From contig NZ_CDHO01000002.1 in the NCBI RefSeq assembly GCF_001006785.1, forward strand, positions 1,057,003-1,121,002: DNA of 64,000 nucleotides, read 5' to 3'. Position numbers and translations under genes: made by a program. The DNA comes from Hyphomicrobium_B sp001006785. Lineage in GTDB: Bacteria; Pseudomonadota; Alphaproteobacteria; Rhizobiales; Hyphomicrobiaceae. The notes beneath the pieces are model-generated. The model had not been told where the DNA came from. It worked only from the letters and a program-made list of their open reading frames with translations, and ran no database searches. Shown piece after piece: positions 1 through 8,004 of this stretch; the stretch's first letter is position 1, and every line of letters starts with the position of its first letter.

Positions 1-594
1 CGCATCCTCGACGCCGCCGTTGGCGAAATTGCCGCCATCGGGAAGCCGGGGCGGTTCGGGCACGTAGGCCCTCTGCGCTGGCTGAGGAGCGGGCTCCGGT
101 TCAGGCTGCGGCGTAGGCGCCGTGAACGTCATGCGGCTCATACGCGTGTCAAAAAACGACGGCATGATGCGCTTGACGTCTTCGTTCTGCGGTGCGGACT
201 GGGTGGCGGCCTGTGCCGGTTCTTTGACGGTGTCGAGCGCGACCGGCGGCGGCGGCTCGATCATGCGCCCGTGGATCGGCTCGAAGGGGATGACAGTCCG
301 CGCAGTGCGGCGGCCCCACTCGCTTTCCTGCGCATGCTGCGCGTTCGTGCCGAGAGCTTCACTGAGGCGACCCAGCAAATTCGGCCGCTCGGCCTGAGGT
401 TGCGCCGGAGCCTTGAAAATAGCCGGCAACTCGAATTCCAATGCCTCGTCGGCAATATTTCCGCGACCTCTTAGTGTCGTCACGCGCGCCTCCCGCCTGT
501 CTGCGTCGAACCCTGGCGATCGATCGGCGATACTCGTGCGGATCGATGCAAGTATGTCTTCGACGTCGTTTCTTGCTCCATTCATCATGTTCAT
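1..594 (-). CDS. PopZ-like N-terminus protein, 3' end outside window
   Basis: The minus-strand frame is open from an ATG at 594 to the window edge (198 codons, no stop), so the C-terminus is missing. Residues 9-22 read NDVEDILASIRTSI, which closely matches the N-terminal motif of the next gene upstream (PSMEEILASIRKII), the partner-binding helix of PopZ/DUF2497 polar organisers. The rest is rich in Pro, Ala, Gln and Glu, as in the disordered linker of PopZ proteins. It lies 305 bp downstream of the other PopZ-like gene, beyond a terminator. A second PopZ-family paralogue is the simplest reading, but without the C-terminal assembly domain the family cannot be confirmed. Confidence 0.6.
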   Translation of the reverse strand, partial: MNMMNGARNDVEDILASIRTSIADRSPGFDADRREARVTTLRGRGNIADEALEFELPAIFKAPAQPQAERPNLLGRLSEALGTNAQHAQESEWGRRTARTVIPFEPIHGRMIEPPPPVALDTVKEPAQAATQSAPQNEDVKRIMPSFFDTRMSRMTFTAPTPQPEPEPAPQPAQRAYVPEPPRLPDGGNFANGGVEDA

Positions 595-899
595 GACGCT
601 TCCTCTCTGCGTACGAATACGAATTCGCAGAACCGCGTCGGCACCCCGTTGCCCCTCCGGTTCGTCCTGTCTGGAAAGAAAGCGCCGCGCACTCCGATCG
701 CAGCTCAGCCCCCCAGTGACGTCACGAGCGGACCGCATCACCAACTGGTGACTTGGCGTCGCCCGCCTGAGACAAATTGCTAAGGCCCACTCGCGGCAAC
801 CGTGTGGCGGAAGTCACGATCAAGGAAAATTTGCTGCAGATACAAAAAAAGCGGAGATACCTCCGCTTTTGCTCATGCTCTGCATTGAAATTCAGATCG
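595..899. other. Intergenic gap between the two PopZ-like genes
   Basis: This 305-bp gap holds the terminator at 847-870 and a short palindrome at 738-751 (TCACCA, two bases, TGGTGA) upstream of the downstream gene. The short ORFs here show no convincing coding signal. Confidence 0.5.
847..870. terminator. Bidirectional Rho-independent terminator
   Basis: A GCGGAG/CTCCGC stem (851-856 and 861-866) with loop ATAC is flanked by A-run on one side and T-run on the other, so it can act on both strands. It lies about 30 bp beyond the stop of the PopZ-like gene at 900 and should end that minus-strand transcript. Confidence 0.75.
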
Positions 900-2396
900 T
901 TAGTCGCGGCTGTTCTTGTGCCCTGGCAACAGTCGCTCGGTCATTTCACGACGAAGTGCGCGCTCCACGATCTTTGGCATATTTTCGGCAAGCCACGTCT
1001 TGAGCAGCGGGCGCAAAAGGTCTGCGACCGCGTCTTCCATCGTACGATCGCCGCCGATGACCGGCTCGGCTTCGACGTCGAGCGGCGGCAGGGCCGACAG
1101 CGGCGGCACATGCGCCGGCTGCAGTCTGTTGTCGAGCGGCGGGCGTGCCGGTTCGGCTGGCGTCTCAACGCTTCTTGGAAGAGCGCGGAACGGAAACGGA
1201 TCCGCGTCCGGCTCTGCAGGCTTGCTGTGCGCCGGAGCGGCAGGCTTGAACGAGTCTGACAGCGGCTCGAGCGTACGATGCGGCCCAAGCGTCGCCGAAA
1301 CGCTCGGCACGGCGAAGGTCTGCGGACGTGCAGCAGCGGGCGCTGGCTGAGGCTCCGCCATTCTCGGCGCCGATGTGGGTGTCGGTGCTGCCGCTGGACG
1401 CGCCGTTTCCTGCACAACGGGCGAGCCATTGGCTTTCGGCCAACCTTGTGCAGCGGGCGATGGCCGGGAGTCAGGTTGCTGCGGCACGCTAGCGCGCAGA
1501 GGCGCCTGCGGCGGATCAATCGAAATTTGCTGCTCTGCCGGTTTCTCGTTCAGCGCACGCGGCAGGAAGGGCGATGGACCGAGATCGAACGCGAAAGGAT
1601 CGGCGACGGCAGGCGTTTCCGGCGTCTCGACACGTGCAGCAGCTGGCGGCGAAACGATGCTCGCTGCCGCACCATTGACTTTGGTTGCAGGCTCCGCGGG
1701 CTTTGGCGGCGCGACTGCCGGACCAGGCGCCACCCTCGCGGCAGCGTCGAGCGTCGGCGTATTCTTCCAATCCTGACGTTCGTCAGCCTCGCGCAACGCT
1801 TTGAGATCCTCGCCGAGGAGCTCGACGAGTTGCGCATCGATCAGCTGTGCTTCCGATGAAGTTTCGACCGTCGCCGATTTGTGCTCGGCCTCGACGATCG
1901 CCTGGACCTCTGCCGCAATCGATGCGTCGGCAGGCTTTTCCGTCTCCGGCTTGATCGACGGAGCTTGCGTCTTCTCGGGCTCAGAAGATTTGATCGCGAC
2001 GGCAGCCTGCGGCTCAACGGATTTAGGTTCGACCTTCACGGCTGCCGGAACTGGTGCAGGCGCCGCTTTCGCAGCGCTGCCCCCGCTCGCCGACTTCGAA
2101 GCGGATTCAGGCGTGACCGGATCTTGCGGCGGCGTTACTGGCGTGAAAAAGCGCTGTTCGCCCGGCTCATCCGCCGGAGACGAAGATTTCATGAAAGCTT
2201 CGCGCGACATGAACCCGCGCTGTTGCGGCGCCGCGGGCCTCACGCCTGCGTTGGGACGGACAGGCGATTGTGGTGCGCGCGATGGCGCCGGAGGCGGCAC
2301 GGTCCTCGAACCCGACGTGTCTTCCGCGATGATCTTGCGGATCGAAGCAAGGATCTCCTCCATGCTCGGTTCGACGTTGGGCTCAAATCTCGACAT
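900..2396 (-). CDS. popZ: PopZ/DUF2497-family polar organising protein
   Basis: The 498-residue protein has the two hallmarks of PopZ at its ends. Residues about 9-25 contain EPSMEEILASIRKII, the client-binding helix, and the last about 50 residues contain DLLRPLLKTWLAENMPKIVE, the self-assembly region. Between them lie roughly 400 residues rich in Pro, Ala and Glu with no fold apparent. In Caulobacter, PopZ forms a polar hub that anchors the chromosome origin and cell-cycle regulators; the same role is inferred here. It is much longer than Caulobacter PopZ (about 177 residues), all in the linker. It sits downstream of tolC and pcm on the same strand, a common order in Hyphomicrobiales. Transcription should stop at the terminator near 850. 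Confidence 0.8.
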   Translation of the reverse strand: MSRFEPNVEPSMEEILASIRKIIAEDTSGSRTVPPPAPSRAPQSPVRPNAGVRPAAPQQRGFMSREAFMKSSSPADEPGEQRFFTPVTPPQDPVTPESASKSASGGSAAKAAPAPVPAAVKVEPKSVEPQAAVAIKSSEPEKTQAPSIKPETEKPADASIAAEVQAIVEAEHKSATVETSSEAQLIDAQLVELLGEDLKALREADERQDWKNTPTLDAAARVAPGPAVAPPKPAEPATKVNGAAASIVSPPAAARVETPETPAVADPFAFDLGPSPFLPRALNEKPAEQQISIDPPQAPLRASVPQQPDSRPSPAAQGWPKANGSPVVQETARPAAAPTPTSAPRMAEPQPAPAAARPQTFAVPSVSATLGPHRTLEPLSDSFKPAAPAHSKPAEPDADPFPFRALPRSVETPAEPARPPLDNRLQPAHVPPLSALPPLDVEAEPVIGGDRTMEDAVADLLRPLLKTWLAENMPKIVERALRREMTERLLPGHKNSRD

Positions 2397-2681
2397 ACTC
2401 GTACCTTCTCGCGACGGCGACGCCAGGCTGAGAGACCGTGAACTTTCACGGATTTAGCGAAGTTCCGGCCCTCATACCGATCGGATAATCTGCTCCGATG
2501 ACAAATATGGTGGCAGGTTGCGCAGCGCCCGGCAACGATCCCGGTATTAGTTATCCCCGGAGCGCGGCACTCTCAAGGCAGCGACCGCACACAATCGCTG
2601 CGAAACGTCCCAAAACGAGCCAAATTGCGCTGCCCAGAGGCCGCCAGCCGACGAGCATGGAGGGTCCGCGATCGCGCAAGC

Positions 2682-4157
2682 CTACTTCAGTGGCTTGCCG
2701 TCCTCGCCGACGTCGATGTGCTCACGACGGCCATCGTCATGCGTGATGTCGATGCCCCACCATTTCCGGCGCACTTCTTCGTAGTGCACTTCGGGGTGAT
2801 AAACTTCGGTCGCAGCGCCGACCTCGGACACGCTGAGACGGCCGATGGATGACACCAGCGTATACGACGCCACGAGAATGTTGCGCTTCGTCGTCTCGAG
2901 ATTGACCTGGGACTGCAACAGTTCCTGTTGCGCGTTCAAAACGTCGAGCAATGTCCGCTGCCCGACGCGCTCTTCTTCTTTGACGCCTTCGAGAGCCGTC
3001 GTGTTCGCCGTGATGGACGCGCGATCGGATTCCGACTGGGCTTTAAAGCCTTGCAGCTGCGCCCACGCTTGAACGACCTGCGACTGCGTCAGCGAGCGTG
3101 CTTCCTCGATCTGCTGCAAAAGCGAAATGTGCGTATGCTTGGCCTGCCGTAGCCGCGCGTAAACTTCGCCGCCCGCCGGATAGATCGGAACGTTGACACG
3201 GCCGACGACGGAGGCCGTGCTGCCCCGGTCGATGAGTTCCGAACTGTCGAAGCTGTCCGTCCAGTTGGCTTCAAGCTGCGCCTGCGGAAGCAGTTCGCCG
3301 CGAATCTGATCGACGCTGAACCGGCCAGCCTGCTCCGAGTAGAGCGCCTGGACGACCTGTGGATTTTCTTTGGTCCCGATCGCGATGGCGTCGGTGACGC
3401 TGCGAGGAACGAGCTTCGTATTCGGATTGGGTTCAATCAAATTCGACGGCGGATGTCCGACGACCTGCTCGAAGATGGCGCGACTGGACTTCAGGTTTGC
3501 GCGCGCCTGATCGAGATCCGACTGCCCCGCTGCACGCCGGGCCTGAGCCTGCGCAACGTCGGTCTTCGTCACTTCGCCGACGTTGAAGCGATCCTGCGTC
3601 GCCTTCAGTTCGGCGTCGAGGAACTTCAAGTTGTTCTCGTTGAGCTTGACGATCGCCTGATCGCGCACGACGTCGCCGTAGGCCGTGACGGCATCCAGCA
3701 GAACCTGCTGTTCCGTATTGCGCAGCGTTTCACGCCCGGCCCGGTCCGTCGCCTCCGCCGCATTCACGGCATTGGTGACTTGAAAGCCCGTAAAGACGGG
3801 TTGAACCAGATCAACGCCGTAACCGCGCGGAGACGACACGTTGTTGGTATTGCCTAGCGGAGACTTGGCCCACGTTCCCTGGCGGCCGACGCTGGCGGAA
3901 AGATTGATATCGGGACGATAGCCGGAATTCGCACGCGCAATGTCTTCGTCGCGCGCTCTCTGCCGGGCGCGTTCCGCATCGAGCGTCGGGCTGTATTGAT
4001 ATGCGGCTGAGAGAGCATCGACGAGCGTCTCGGCCGATCCCGATGTTGGGATCGCGAAAACCCCGGCCAGAGCCAGCAGAGCCGAGATCGCGCAGCGTGA
4101 CCTAAGCCGCGCGCGCAGTCGTGACGGTTGAGCTTGCGCTATCATCGACAATTGCAT
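2682..4157 (-). CDS. tolC: TolC-family outer-membrane efflux channel
   Basis: This 491-residue protein begins with a basic stretch and a hydrophobic segment ending near SGSAETL, a type I signal peptide. The mature part shows the repeated alpha-helical hairpin pattern of the outer membrane efflux protein family (two repeats). It contains typical segments such as YQYSPTLDAERA near the start and LDVLNAQQELLQSQ in the second repeat. TolC forms a trimeric outer-membrane/periplasmic tunnel used by RND pumps and type I secretion. The acrAB-type pump at 15.9-20.3 kb has no outer-membrane gene beside it and may use this channel (inference). It follows the pcm-like gene after about 300 bp. Confidence 0.92.
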   Translation of the reverse strand: MQLSMIAQAQPSRLRARLRSRCAISALLALAGVFAIPTSGSAETLVDALSAAYQYSPTLDAERARQRARDEDIARANSGYRPDINLSASVGRQGTWAKSPLGNTNNVSSPRGYGVDLVQPVFTGFQVTNAVNAAEATDRAGRETLRNTEQQVLLDAVTAYGDVVRDQAIVKLNENNLKFLDAELKATQDRFNVGEVTKTDVAQAQARRAAGQSDLDQARANLKSSRAIFEQVVGHPPSNLIEPNPNTKLVPRSVTDAIAIGTKENPQVVQALYSEQAGRFSVDQIRGELLPQAQLEANWTDSFDSSELIDRGSTASVVGRVNVPIYPAGGEVYARLRQAKHTHISLLQQIEEARSLTQSQVVQAWAQLQGFKAQSESDRASITANTTALEGVKEEERVGQRTLLDVLNAQQELLQSQVNLETTKRNILVASYTLVSSIGRLSVSEVGAATEVYHPEVHYEEVRRKWWGIDITHDDGRREHIDVGEDGKPLK

Positions 4158-4459
4158 GAACCCATTCTGGCGTTCGCGGCCCCGAACTAGCGAACGCTCC
4201 CCATCAGAAATGCAGAAACGTCATTTACCCGATTCGCTTCGAGTGGCTTTCACTAAGGCGAAGCGTTCGCGCAACAACGTACCGGATAACTTGGGTCGCC
4301 ACGTCTATCCGTCTAGCATTTATTAATATTTTCGTGCCGAGCGTGGCGCGAAACACACTCTCCGCGCGAACTTCGAGTTTAGAAAGCAGGACGCAAAAAC
4401 GCCGGCGCGGCGATGGAACCGTCGCGTTCAACACGTCAGCGAATGAGAGCAGACCGGAT
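4158..4459. other. tolC/pcm intergenic region
   Basis: About 300 bp with an AT-rich stretch near 4310-4335 that could carry the tolC promoter. No convincing gene on either strand. Confidence 0.4.
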
Positions 4460-5116
4460 TTAGAAAACGAAAGCAGGCTTCGCGGATTCAAAGCCCGTCA
4501 GCAGCGGCGCAGCCGTCTGAAACGCGTCGCGGCGAACGAAAAATTCGCCCGTCTTCTGCAGCAGAAACGCATGGCCGAGCCCGCGCTCGACTTCGATCGC
4601 AACGAGACGGCCGCCGTCTGACAGCTGTGCTTTGACTGCATCGGGAATTGCTTCGACGCCGCCCTCGACGATAATGACGTCATAGGGTGACTGAGCTTTC
4701 CACCCTTCCGACAGTGCGCCGGCGACCGCCGTGACGTTGTCGACGGAAACGCTGCGGCAAGCATCCGTGACAGACGTTGCAGTCTCTCTATCTGGCAGCA
4801 ACGCGACGACGGATTTCGCAATCTGCGCGACGATTGCCGCCGCGTATCCGGCATATCCGCCGATAACGAGGACCGAGTCGGCGGGATCGATATCGGCGAG
4901 TTGCACGAGCCTCGCGAGAACGGTCGGCGGCAACATCACAGCATCAGGCCCCACGTGGAGCGCTTCATCGCTATAGGCAAGTTTCGCCAGGCTCGAGGGC
5001 ACGAACGCCTCGCGGGGAATCGCGCTCATCGCGGCCGTCACGCGCCGATCCGTCACGTCGCTCGGGCGAATTTGGCTCTCAACCATGTTTTTGCGTTGTA
5101 AAGCGATGTCTGCCAT
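4460..5116 (-). CDS. pcm: Protein-L-isoaspartate O-methyltransferase family protein
   Basis: The 218-residue protein matches the PIMT family: the N-terminal MVESQIRPSDVTDRRVTAAM and IPREAFVP, then a Rossmann SAM-binding segment VLVIGGYAGYAAAIVAQ. True PIMT methylates isoaspartyl residues in damaged proteins. The SAM loop here (GGYAGYAA) differs from the usual GxGSGY form, as in the PIMT-like proteins that precede tolC in many Rhizobiales, so enzyme activity is likely but not certain. The ATG at 5116 starts the conserved N-terminus. It is transcribed in the same direction as tolC. Confidence 0.8.
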   Translation of the reverse strand: MADIALQRKNMVESQIRPSDVTDRRVTAAMSAIPREAFVPSSLAKLAYSDEALHVGPDAVMLPPTVLARLVQLADIDPADSVLVIGGYAGYAAAIVAQIAKSVVALLPDRETATSVTDACRSVSVDNVTAVAGALSEGWKAQSPYDVIIVEGGVEAIPDAVKAQLSDGGRLVAIEVERGLGHAFLLQKTGEFFVRRDAFQTAAPLLTGFESAKPAFVF

Positions 5117-5360
5117 TGCCGTCCCCAGCTAAGAGAGCCTGTTGTTACCCGGCTGACGCCGAAACGAAGGCCGCGAATTCGAGACCTGTTCTATACGCGA
5201 GCAAAGCGCGCGGCGCGACTGGAAAGCCGTCGCATGGATAGGCAAATGCCGTTACGACTTGTAAGGTGTCGCCGCTCTATGTTAGACGGCCGTTCGCTTC
5301 GGTAAATCGACTTGATTTCCGCAAAACGACGAAGGCGGCTCGCCGCTGACTGAGCGTTGA

Positions 5361-5434
5361 GGCCACGTGGCGGAGTGGTGACGCAGCGGACTGCAAATCC
5401 GCGTACCCCGGTTCAATTCCGGGCGTGGCCTCCA
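5361..5434 (+). tRNA. tRNA-Cys (GCA)
   Basis: A full cloverleaf is visible: acceptor GGCCACG (5361-5367) pairs with CGTGGCC (5424-5430). The anticodon stem GCGGA/TCCGC encloses loop CTGCAAA with anticodon GCA. The T-arm has GGTTCAATTCC. The discriminator is U, as expected for tRNA-Cys, and CCA is encoded. Confidence 0.96.
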
Positions 5435-5658
5435 ATCTTCCAAAAAACACATCCTGCCCAGACCCACCCGTGCGGAAATCCGGTGCAATTGCGCGCCGGA
5501 ATCACTGCTGGGACGGGTGGTCGCAGTTGCCGCATCGGCACTGAAATGCGATCACGTCGTGCGCTTCTGCCCGGGCGCGTGAAGAAAGAGAATAAAGGGC
5601 CTCGCCAGAGACGAAACGTTCTGCTATGCGGAGCGCTCTCCGGCATTTTGCACGGCAT

Positions 5659-5733
5659 TCCGCGGTAGCTCAGTGGTAGAGCGTCCGACTGTTAATCGGA
5701 TGGTCGTAGGTTCGAATCCTACCCGCGGAGCCA
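5659..5733 (+). tRNA. tRNA-Asn (GTT)
   Basis: Acceptor TCCGCGG (5659-5665) pairs with CCGCGGA (5723-5729). The D-arm contains TAGCTCAGTGGTAGAGC, the anticodon loop CTGTTAA gives anticodon GTT, and the T-arm contains GGTTCGAATCC. Discriminator G and an encoded CCA end the gene. Confidence 0.97.
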
Positions 5734-5869
5734 TGATGCAATGCCGGAACATTCCCAAATTCGCATCAGGCTGAGTTTGCGCATGACCTCGCGCAGTTTC
5801 GCTCAATAATCGGCGTCTGATGGCTTAAGATGGCTGCACGACGCCGTCGTTTTTCGCTCTGGTCCGTGC

Positions 5870-7009
5870 ATGGGCACATCCGCCACCCCCGACATCGAAA
5901 CAGTTGTCATCGGCGCAGGCGTGATCGGGCTCGCAATCGCAGCAGAATGCGCGAACGCGGGACAGCAGACCTACGTGCTGGAACGCCACGCCGCCATCGG
6001 ACAGGAAACCAGTTCGCGATCGAGCGAAGTGATTCACGCCGGGATCTATTACCCGCCGGGATCGCTGAAGGCGCGGCTGTGCGTTGAAGGCAAGAGCCTG
6101 CTCTACGCTTACGCCAGTGAACACGGCGTCGCTGCCCGGCGCGTCGGGAAACTCGTTGTTGCGACGTCGGAAGCGGAAACCGCAGCTCTCGACGTAATCG
6201 CGCAGCGCGCGAAAGCCAGCGGCGTCGATGATCTCCAGTGGCTGGGCGGCGCGAGCGACGTGCAGAAACTCGAACCCGCGATCAGCAGCGTCAAAGCTCT
6301 GTTGTCGCCTTCGACCGGGATCGTCGACAGCCACGGCCTGATGCAGGCCCTTGCAAACGACATCGAAAACCTCGGCGGCGCTATCGTCCTGCAAACGGAC
6401 GTTCAGAATGTCATTCGCCGTGCGGACGGACTTTTCGAAATCGATATGGTGAGCAGCGGAGCGCCAGCGAAAATTACGGTTCGAAACCTGATTGCGGCGG
6501 CTGGTCTTGGAATGGCCAAACTCGGCCCCGTGTTGCCACGCGAAATGCGATATCTCCCGCCGGCACTCCAATTCGCCCGAGGCCACTATTTCACTTATCG
6601 CGGCAAATCAGAATTTCAGCATTTGATTTATCCCGTACCGGTCGAGGGCGGGCTCGGCACGCATCTCACGCTCGACCTTGAAGGTAACGTGCGCTTCGGG
6701 CCGGATGTGGATTGGATCGAAAGCATCGATTATCGGTTCGACGATCGGCACGGCACGCGGCAAGCGGATTTTGAACGCTCCATCCGCCGCTATTGGCCCG
6801 GACTTCCCGACGCTGCACTCAGCCCCGGCTATACCGGCATTCGCCCAAAGATCGCGAGCGGAAGCGCAGATGGGATGGATTTTGCAATACACGCGTCAGC
6901 GGAGCACGGCATCCCGCGTCTCGTCGCGCTTTACGGCATCGAAAGCCCCGGCCTGACGTCCAGCCTCGCCATTGCAAAATATTGCAAGGCGCTGCTCGAC
7001 GCGAATTAA
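5870..7009 (+). CDS. FAD-dependent oxidoreductase, L-2-hydroxyglutarate oxidase/DAO family
   Basis: The 379-residue protein opens with a Rossmann FAD-binding motif VVIGAGVIGLAIA (about residues 11-23), then an acidic ribose contact LERH. SSRSSEVIHAGIYYPP is typical of L-2-hydroxyglutarate dehydrogenase/oxidase (LhgO) and related D-amino-acid-oxidase-fold enzymes. The C-terminus has the expected GYTGIRPK and HGIPRLVALYGIESPGLTSS segments of this family. It probably oxidises a 2-hydroxy acid with FAD and passes electrons to oxygen or quinone; the substrate is inferred from family only. It stands alone just downstream of tRNA-Asn. Confidence 0.85.
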   Translation: MGTSATPDIETVVIGAGVIGLAIAAECANAGQQTYVLERHAAIGQETSSRSSEVIHAGIYYPPGSLKARLCVEGKSLLYAYASEHGVAARRVGKLVVATSEAETAALDVIAQRAKASGVDDLQWLGGASDVQKLEPAISSVKALLSPSTGIVDSHGLMQALANDIENLGGAIVLQTDVQNVIRRADGLFEIDMVSSGAPAKITVRNLIAAAGLGMAKLGPVLPREMRYLPPALQFARGHYFTYRGKSEFQHLIYPVPVEGGLGTHLTLDLEGNVRFGPDVDWIESIDYRFDDRHGTRQADFERSIRRYWPGLPDAALSPGYTGIRPKIASGSADGMDFAIHASAEHGIPRLVALYGIESPGLTSSLAIAKYCKALLDAN

Positions 7010-7667
7010 AGCAAAAATCGATTGGAATTCTGATGTTTGCGAAAAGACCCTCGGATCGGAATCCGAGGGTCCCTGAGGAAACGCTGCGATCCTACGGCTC
7101 GCCGCGCCGGTCTTTCCACCAGCATGCGCTAGCCGGAGATGCAGACATCATTGACAGCGGGATTCCGAATGCGAAGCTCAATGCGATGAGAGACATGATT
7201 GCTTTTTTCATTGGAAATATCCTCTGCTAACCGAAGCGCAACTCTTCGAGCAATTCGAGGTTCCTTGGTGCGCAACCGTGTTTTTTCAACTGAACAGCTT
7301 TTTGTTTGCTGGTCGGTTGTCTCCCATAGCGCGAAGAGAGACGTTAAGCATCCCGGTCCGCCAGCGATCCAACCTCTCTGGACCAAGATTACCGTCGACC
7401 TTCAAAACGGCATATTTCTCAGACCGGCTCAATCTCGAATTGATCGACGAATTGCGGTGTTCAGACAATCCGCAGAAATGCTATGGTTGCTTTCACAAAG
7501 CACGCAAAAAGCATTTAACTGAATCAATCCGGAAAGTGCGATAAGCGTTGATCAGCCATTATTAATATTGAGAACGTTGTTTGCTTGCTGACGAACGCCG
7601 GCCAATTACTGAATCTCACCATGTGAACGCTTTGGGCGGCGCGCCGAAGGTTCACTCGGAGGCGACG
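7010..7667. other. Gene-poor region of about 650 bp
   Basis: Apart from the hairpin at 7046-7071 I see no convincing gene. Several short ORFs (for example plus 7278-7544) overlap one another without a ribosome-binding site or recognisable motif. Base composition is more AT-rich than the flanking genes from about 7190 to 7610. Confidence 0.5.
7046..7071. terminator. Strong 11-bp hairpin after the FAD oxidoreductase gene
   Basis: A perfect stem GACCCTCGGAT/ATCCGAGGGTC with loop CGGA lies 36 bp after the stop of the FAD oxidoreductase. On the plus strand no T-run follows; on the minus strand TTTTC follows. It may therefore terminate minus-strand transcription or protect the 3' end of the plus-strand mRNA. 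Confidence 0.55.
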
Positions 7668-7970
7668 ATGGCATCACACTCTGGCAATTCGGCAAGCCTG
7701 ATCCTTACAGTTCTCACTCTCTCAACCGCCGGTCTTTCGTTTCCGGCGGCTGCCGACGATGTCCCTGAAAGTCTCAGGCTCGAACAGAAAGCCAAGAAAG
7801 CTTACTCGCAGAAGCCCGTCGTTCCGATCGACCGCGGCAATGCCCATCATCGCGATATCGGCGGCTCCGCAGGCGACGGCGTGACACCCGACAGGATGTC
7901 GCCAGCGCTCCCGAATCCGACTGTGCAGCCATCCGTTCAATCCGATCCCAAGAGCACGCAGCCGAAGTAG
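7668..7970 (+). CDS. Small secreted protein of unknown function
   Basis: I chose the ATG at 7668 because GGAGG stands 5 bp upstream and because it starts directly with a signal peptide (SLILTVLTLSTAGLSFPAAA, cleavage near residue 30). The 100-residue product leaves a mature part of about 70 residues, polar and Pro-rich, with no recognised domain (EQKAKKAYSQKPVVPIDRG, ending SDPKSTQPK). A longer frame from 7581 exists but lacks a good start. It converges on the hydrolase gene that ends at 8005. Confidence 0.6.
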   Translation: MASHSGNSASLILTVLTLSTAGLSFPAAADDVPESLRLEQKAKKAYSQKPVVPIDRGNAHHRDIGGSAGDGVTPDRMSPALPNPTVQPSVQSDPKSTQPK

Positions 7971-8004
7971 AGAGCGCCCCCCTCCCCGGCCGGCTGCGGT
8001 GCAA

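Noticed and set aside
5282..5658. Minus-strand ORFs across tRNA-Cys (for example with RPELNRGTRICSPLRHHSA)
   Set aside because: Antisense to tRNA-Cys, with no motif or ribosome-binding site; same type of artefact.
5624..5806. Minus-strand ORF containing RVGFEPTTIRLTVGRSTTELP
   Set aside because: It is antisense to tRNA-Asn; this peptide is a well-known false ORF produced by reading tRNA genes backwards.
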